DNA of 6,621 bases from an uncultured Alcaligenaceae bacterium (lineage in GTDB: Bacteria; Pseudomonadota; Gammaproteobacteria; Burkholderiales; Burkholderiaceae_B): positions 1-6,621 of the forward strand of contig CALCPT010000164.1 of the NCBI GenBank assembly GCA_937897265.1. Direction: 5' to 3'. Made by a program: the position numbers and the translations under genes. The stretch's first letter is position 1. The number at the start of each line of letters is the position of its first letter. The notes below the pieces were generated by a model, which made no database searches, had not been told where the DNA came from, and was given only the letters and a program-made list of their open reading frames with translations. Below, one piece after another: positions 1 to 3,686 of the stretch.

Positions 1-1081
1 AGCGTGGCGTTAAGGTCTGAGCGTCGCGCCACAAACCTTGCGTCTGACAGTAGGCCTTGACCAAGGCAACTTGCTCTGCACTACGTCCCGAGACAGCCAG
101 ATACCGTAGCGTCTCTTGATCAACCGGAAAAAAACTCATGGTGGCCCCACATTCGGGAGTCATATTTGAAACCGTTGCCCTTTCAGGCAAAGTCAAGGCA
201 TCTACACCAGCACCAAAGTACTCAATGAAACGTCCAATCACATCTTCGCCACGCAGACGTTGAGTGATGGTGAGCACCAAGTCAGTTGAGGTGACACCGG
301 ACTGCAAGGCACCGCTCAAGTGACAACCAACGACCTCAGGAATTGGCACAGATACAGGCTCACCCAAGGCCACTGCCCCCCCCTCGAAGCCACCCACACC
401 CCAGCCCACCACCCCTAAGGCATTGATCATCGCGGTGTGACTGTCCATCCCAATTAACGAATCTGGAAAAGCCACCTGACGACCTTCGTGCTCTTTGGTC
501 CAAACCACTTTACCTAAAAACTCTAAATTGATCTGATGCAAAATCCCAGAGCCTGGCGGAAACACACGTACGCCATCGAACGCCTGACTACACCAACGCA
601 AAAATTCGTAACGCTCGCGATTTTGCTCAAACTCAATCGTCATGTTGTATTCAAGCGAGGTTGGCTTGCCTGAATCTTCAACCATCACAGAGTGATCAAC
701 GACGAAATCCATTGCGACACTGGGATTGATTAACGCGGGGTCACCGCCAAGTGCAGCCATTGCATCGCGCATCGCGGCGAGATCACCCATCAAGGTGAGG
801 CCAGAAGATTCTGGCATTAGCACGCGTGCAGGCCTGAACTCAATCACACAGTCAGTTTGGTGCGCTGCCAGTTGCGACACCAGTTGCTTGACATCGACAG
901 TTTGGACAGCGCGATCACTGAGTGCCTGGTGTCGCAATAAATTTTCAAGCAAAATTCTTAAGGTATAAGGCAAGGTATCGAGATCGCGCAAACCGGCACG
1001 CTGAGCTTCGGGCAAGCTGAAGTAATCGTATTGTTTTCCGTTGACTTCAAGTGTTCGTCGTAATTGGCTAGCTTGAAACAT
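1..1081 (-). CDS. acnA: Aconitate hydratase, AcnA-type (N-terminal 360 residues, cut by window edge)
   Basis: Aconitases of this family interconvert citrate and isocitrate through cis-aconitate using a 4Fe-4S cluster in the cytoplasm. The frame is open from an ATG at 1081 to the window edge. About 360 of roughly 870-900 expected residues are present, so the cluster cysteines lie outside. Visible active-site segments are VVDHS (D129, H130), PPGSGILHQ (H182), MDSHT (D213, S214, H215) and NMTPE (N306, E310), which align with D100/H101, H147, D165-H167, N258 and E262 of mitochondrial aconitase. An AAGGGA Shine-Dalgarno lies 8 bases before the ATG, supporting this start. Oddities: the usual QDFTG is PESSG here (residues 90-94), GTDSHT is GMDSHT, and GGIEAE is GGFEGG (230-235). 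RYEFLRW and GWGVGG favour AcnA, while NMTPE and DQETL also resemble 2-methylisocitrate dehydratase AcnD. Family is certain; exact substrate is not. It is divergent from the regulator gene at 1398. Confidence 0.88.
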   Translation of the reverse strand, partial: MFQASQLRRTLEVNGKQYDYFSLPEAQRAGLRDLDTLPYTLRILLENLLRHQALSDRAVQTVDVKQLVSQLAAHQTDCVIEFRPARVLMPESSGLTLMGDLAAMRDAMAALGGDPALINPSVAMDFVVDHSVMVEDSGKPTSLEYNMTIEFEQNRERYEFLRWCSQAFDGVRVFPPGSGILHQINLEFLGKVVWTKEHEGRQVAFPDSLIGMDSHTAMINALGVVGWGVGGFEGGAVALGEPVSVPIPEVVGCHLSGALQSGVTSTDLVLTITQRLRGEDVIGRFIEYFGAGVDALTLPERATVSNMTPECGATMSFFPVDQETLRYLAVSGRSAEQVALVKAYCQTQGLWRDAQTLTPR

Positions 1082-1258
1082 CTGTGTTGTCCCTTCCCTG
1101 TTGAGCAAATGTTTTGTCAGCCACTCGCGCTAGCAAATCTTTGCTTTGATGCGTGCATCGCGTTTATAGTTATCAAAAAATCAATCGTGCGCGGCCAGTC
1201 CGCAGCACGTCACTTCGTCTCATACTATTTAAAGTTGCTCTCGCCTGACCGCTTGCAT

Positions 1259-1277
1259 TTGTAACTATTTGTTACAA
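1259..1277. promoter_or_regulatory. Inverted repeat TTGTAAC-N5-GTTACAA, putative operator
   Basis: Perfect 7-base arms at 1259-1265 and 1271-1277 are separated by TATTT. The right arm is part of the nonamer TTGTTACAA (1269-1277), itself nearly palindromic. The TGTTACA core resembles the motif reported for OmpR binding sites, and the adjacent gene encodes an OmpR-type regulator with a conserved recognition-helix region, so autoregulation or control of the divergent aconitase gene is a reasonable inference. It lacks a GC-rich stem or a T-run, so it is not a terminator. Confidence 0.5.
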
Positions 1278-1309
1278 CCCTTTAAGCATAGCTCAGCTCA
1301 GACAAAACC

Positions 1310-1318
1310 TTGTGACAA
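1310..1318. promoter_or_regulatory. Second TTGTNACAA element, putative operator half
   Basis: TTGTGACAA differs at only the central base from TTGTTACAA at 1269-1277 and lies 41 bases downstream, about four helical turns, placing both on the same DNA face. It lies 79 bases before the regulator ATG. The TGTGA portion could equally be read as a CRP/FNR-type half-site, but no matching second half at the usual spacing is present. Confidence 0.35.
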
Positions 1319-1397
1319 ATCCGGTAAGGTGCGGTCTTGCACTGTTTCTGTCTGACTTTTAGCCTCCCCTTGCCTTAAAAAGCAAGTGTTTTACATC

Positions 1398-2129
1398 ATG
1401 AATATCTTACCGTCCCCCATCGTGCGCAAAATTCTAGTGGTCGATAACGACCAGCGCCTACGTGATTTATTACGTCGATATCTGACCGATCAAGGCTTTT
1501 GCGTGTTGACAGCCGAAGATGGCCAAGAGATGACCAAAATCTGGCACCGCGAACACATTGACTTGTTGGTGCTTGACTTAATCCTGCCAGGCGAAGACGG
1601 CTTATCGATTTGCCGTCGCCTGCGGGGCAATCACGATAACACCCCACTGATTATGCTGACGGCCCGTGCCGAAGAAATCGATCGCATCATTGGCCTCGAG
1701 ATGGGCGCAGATGATTATCTCTCTAAGCCCTTTAATCCACGCGAACTTTTGGCACGTATCAAAGCAATTTTGCGTCGACGCGGCAGCGACGAACACCCTG
1801 GCGCACCGAGCTTTGATCCTGAAGCCATCTACTTTGGCCCTTTTGAACTCAATCTAGCCACGCGCACCCTGACCCGCGACCGTCATATCGTACCGATCAC
1901 AACTGGCGAATTCTCAGTACTGAAGGTCTTTGGGCGACACCCCAAGATCCCGATCTCGCGCGAAAAACTGATGGAACTCGCCCGTGGGCGCGAATACGAG
2001 GCCTACGACCGTAGCCTGGATGTACAAATCTCTCGCCTGCGAAAACTCATCGAGGTCAACCCCTCAAAGCCCGCGTATATCCAGACCGTTTGGGGTCACG
2101 GCTATGTGTTTGTTCCAGATGGCGGGTGA
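1398..2129 (+). CDS. risA: OmpR/RisA-type two-component response regulator, without adjacent kinase
   Basis: Cytoplasmic DNA-binding response regulator: phosphorylation of an N-terminal receiver should drive dimer binding of a winged-helix domain to target promoters. Length is 243 residues from ATG 1398, close to E. coli OmpR (239). The receiver (about 10-128) has the phospho-acceptor D60 in LVLDLILPGEDG, T88 and K110 in SKPFNP. The C-terminal domain (about 140-243) has REKLMELARGREYEAYDRS, DVQISRLRK and IQTVWGHGYVFVPDG, all OmpR-like. A GTG at 1386 is in frame and would add MFYI; I prefer the ATG because homologues begin just before SPIVRKILVVD. Odd: the acidic pocket reads VVDND (D16, N17) where OmpR has VVDDD, so a Mg-binding aspartate is Asn. 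No EnvZ/RisS-like kinase gene follows; the stop is 60 bases from convergent ispF. Assignment as RisA rather than generic OmpR rests on memory of Bordetella RisA and the genus-level context. Confidence 0.9.
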   Translation: MNILPSPIVRKILVVDNDQRLRDLLRRYLTDQGFCVLTAEDGQEMTKIWHREHIDLLVLDLILPGEDGLSICRRLRGNHDNTPLIMLTARAEEIDRIIGLEMGADDYLSKPFNPRELLARIKAILRRRGSDEHPGAPSFDPEAIYFGPFELNLATRTLTRDRHIVPITTGEFSVLKVFGRHPKIPISREKLMELARGREYEAYDRSLDVQISRLRKLIEVNPSKPAYIQTVWGHGYVFVPDGG

Positions 2130-2189
2130 TGAGCGCTTAGCAACACATTGACTAGAAAGCCAGCCTCAGAGCATGGGCAGCAAGCGGCG

Positions 2190-2678
2190 CTACGCGGCGC
2201 TCAGCAAGACAATCACATTTGCGGCAATGCCTTCTTGGCGCCCAAGGTGGCCCAAGCCTTCGTTGGTTTTAGCTTTGATATTGATCGACGATGCAGCGAT
2301 CGCCAAGTCGTCCGCAATATTGGCAATCATTGCGACAATATGCGGGCCCATTTTTGGTGCCTGCGCATGAATCGTGGCGTCGATATTGACCACCTGCCAA
2401 CCCGACTCACAGACACGTTGATACGCAGTACGCAACAACACGCGACTATCCGCGCCGCGGTATTGCGGATCAGTGTCCGGAAAATGCCGACCAATATCAC
2501 CAAGCCCCGCTGCGCCTAAAAGGGCATCAGTCAAGGCATGTAGTAACACATCGGCATCTGAGTGCCCGAGCAAACCTAAACTATGCTCGATCTGCACACC
2601 ACCAATGATTAAAGCGCGCTCGGGCACGAGTGCGTGGACATCGAAACCTTGTCCGACACGAAACGCGTTAGGATTCAC
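2190..2678 (-). CDS. ispF: 2-C-methyl-D-erythritol 2,4-cyclodiphosphate synthase
   Basis: IspF converts CDP-methylerythritol 2-phosphate to methylerythritol 2,4-cyclodiphosphate with release of CMP, in the cytoplasmic MEP pathway. The product has 162 residues (family about 155-165) and forms homotrimers in characterised members. Visible residues: zinc ligands D13 and H15 in GFDVH and H47 in [12 protein letters not shown]39-S40-D41 of the GHSDAD loop; the [11 protein letters not shown] segment (61-71); AQAPKM (105-110) for the cytidine site; T138-N139-E140 in KAKTNEGLG; and R147 in GRQEG. The start is GTG at 2678: an in-frame TGA at 2687-2685 excludes anything further upstream, and AGGGTGAG lies about 5 bases before the GTG. 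It follows ispD by 31 bases on the same strand, so co-transcription is expected. Nothing essential is missing. Confidence 0.97.
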   Translation of the reverse strand: MNPNAFRVGQGFDVHALVPERALIIGGVQIEHSLGLLGHSDADVLLHALTDALLGAAGLGDIGRHFPDTDPQYRGADSRVLLRTAYQRVCESGWQVVNIDATIHAQAPKMGPHIVAMIANIADDLAIAASSINIKAKTNEGLGHLGRQEGIAANVIVLLSAA

Positions 2679-2709
2679 TTGGACTCACCCTGTTGACCAG
2701 ACACGTGCG

Positions 2710-3435
2710 CTACAGCCATGATTGCACCCAATCAAAATCTTCAGGCCAAGTCACCTTGGCGTTTAACGCCGAGCCTTGTATCAATAAAGGCGCATGCCCA
2801 GCAGCTTCGAGCGCAGAGGACTCGTCGGTAATCGACAAGTTACGCTCAATGGCAGTGATCAACGCCTGCTCAAGCAAGCCGGCCCGAAACATTTGCGGAG
2901 TTTGTGCCAACCACAACGACTCGCGCGCAATCGTTTGTTGCACGGTCTTGGGAGACGTCGGGTTCGAACGTTTAACCGTATCGGCAACCGGCATCGCCAG
3001 CAACCCACCGACTGCGTGAGGCAGGCAACTATCGATTAGGCGCGCCACAGCGTCTGCAGGCAAACCTGGGCGAGCGGCATCGTGTACCAGCACCCAATCT
3101 TCGGCACGCAATTGCGCATCTTGAAGACCATTTAATACTGTTTGCGCGCGTGTTGGACCACCACAAGGGCAGCAGACCGTTCGTGGCAAACCAGCGAGGC
3201 ATTGCACGGCCAGCAGATCACCCAAAGCCACCACCACGCGCACCTGTTCAATTCGAGGCTCGTTTAACAAGGCCTGCACCGAGCGCCGTAACATTGGCAC
3301 CCCCGCCAAAAGGCGGTATTGCTTAGGCATGGCTGCATTCGACGTGGCCGTGGGTACCTGCGACTGCGCACGCGCGCCAACACCGGCCGAAGGCACAAGG
3401 GCAACGATACGTGGGGTGGTCTTAGCAAGGCTCAT
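2710..3435 (-). CDS. ispD: 2-C-methyl-D-erythritol 4-phosphate cytidylyltransferase
   Basis: IspD couples CTP and methylerythritol 4-phosphate to give CDP-methylerythritol plus pyrophosphate, in the cytoplasm. The chosen start (ATG 3435) gives 241 residues, like the family (about 230-240). Motifs: PSAGVGAR (15-22, CTP phosphate loop), PKQY (37-40) with catalytic K38, GGPTRAQTVLNGL (92-104), VHDAARP (117-123), PVADTVKR (149-156), and KVTWPEDFD (227-235) with the conserved Lys. The loop between GAR and PKQY is about nine residues longer than in E. coli IspD. An in-frame ATG at 3558 would add 41 residues, partly hydrophobic and with no family counterpart. Another ATG at 3459 overlaps the TATAAT of the likely promoter, so it would not be on that transcript. 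A GGAA lies a few bases before ATG 3435. It is the first gene of an ispD-ispF unit. Confidence 0.95.
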   Translation of the reverse strand: MSLAKTTPRIVALVPSAGVGARAQSQVPTATSNAAMPKQYRLLAGVPMLRRSVQALLNEPRIEQVRVVVALGDLLAVQCLAGLPRTVCCPCGGPTRAQTVLNGLQDAQLRAEDWVLVHDAARPGLPADAVARLIDSCLPHAVGGLLAMPVADTVKRSNPTSPKTVQQTIARESLWLAQTPQMFRAGLLEQALITAIERNLSITDESSALEAAGHAPLLIQGSALNAKVTWPEDFDWVQSWL

Positions 3436-3457
3436 AGTGTTCCATTTAGAGCGACTC

Positions 3458-3487
3458 ATTATATGGGTCGAGTATGCATCGCGTCCA
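3458..3487 (-). promoter_or_regulatory. Putative sigma-70 promoter for ispD-ispF
   Basis: On the minus strand TGGACG (3487-3482, four of six matches to TTGACA) is followed after 18 bases by a perfect TATAAT (3463-3458). The expected transcript start is near 3450, giving a leader of about 15 bases before the ATG at 3435. The position supports that ATG and excludes the ATG at 3459, which overlaps the -10. Confidence 0.55.
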
Positions 3488-3615
3488 TGAAAAAGACTGA
3501 CTAGACCACCAGCCAACCACACAAAGCGTAGCAACACGGGCAGGGCTTTCACATTCACTAAGAATCATCGCTATACCCCTAAGCTCTACAACGCACGCCA
3601 TGGCACCCCTCGTCC

Positions 3616-3621
3616 TATAAT
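3616..3621 (+). promoter_or_regulatory. Putative -10 element for mfd
   Basis: A perfect TATAAT lies 65 bases before the mfd ATG, with an expected transcript start near 3628. No recognisable -35 occurs at 16-18 bases upstream and there is no extended -10 TGN, so activity is uncertain. A second weaker candidate, TATATT at 3673-3678, would leave almost no leader. Confidence 0.4.
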
Positions 3622-3634
3622 CGACACTTCTCGC

Positions 3635-3660
3635 GGCGCCCCCTTTTTTGGGATGGTGCC
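3635..3660 (+). promoter_or_regulatory. GC-rich hairpin in the presumed mfd leader
   Basis: GGCGCC (3635-3640) pairs with GGTGCC (3655-3660, one G-U pair), and CCC (3641-3643) pairs with GGG (3650-3652) around a T6 loop, with AT bulged. A short T-run (3669-3673) follows eight bases later, too far for a standard intrinsic terminator. It lies between the candidate -10 and the mfd start and could affect leader stability or translation; no function is shown. Confidence 0.35.
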
Positions 3661-3686
3661 TGCATCTCTTTTTATATTGGCTTGTC

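Larger units (their letters stand above)
1082..1397. other. Divergent intergenic control region between aconitase and response regulator
   Basis: This 316-base stretch has no convincing gene. An open frame of 66 codons at 1064-1264 overlaps the aconitase start and has no family signature. The region must hold promoters for both flanking genes. I could not find a good -35/-10 pair for either: TATAAA on the minus strand at 1168-1163 is the best aconitase -10 but lacks a recognisable -35, and TTGCAC at 1337-1342 on the plus strand has no well-spaced -10. The clear structures are the two TTGTNACAA elements listed separately. A weak hairpin with 5-base arms (CTTGC at 1369-1373, GCAAG at 1382-1386) lies just before the regulator start, and no Shine-Dalgarno is evident there. 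Confidence 0.6.

Noticed and set aside
726..968. Plus-strand open frame of 80 codons
   Set aside because: It lies antisense within the well-supported aconitase frame and shows no family motif.
1064..1264. Plus-strand open frame of 66 codons in the aconitase/risA gap
   Set aside because: It overlaps the aconitase start, has no convincing Shine-Dalgarno or recognisable domain, and covers probable regulatory DNA.
2130..2192. Bidirectional terminator between risA and ispF
   Set aside because: No GC-rich stem followed by a T-run is present; GCGGCGCT at 2184-2191 and 2194-2201 is a direct repeat overlapping the ispF stop, not an inverted one.
2148..2519. Plus-strand open frame of 123 codons
   Set aside because: It is antisense to ispF, whose catalytic and zinc-ligand residues are all present.
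3436..3558. 41-residue N-terminal extension of IspD as a possible membrane anchor or signal
   Set aside because: IspD is cytosolic, family members start near the PSAG loop, and the likely promoter lies inside the extension.
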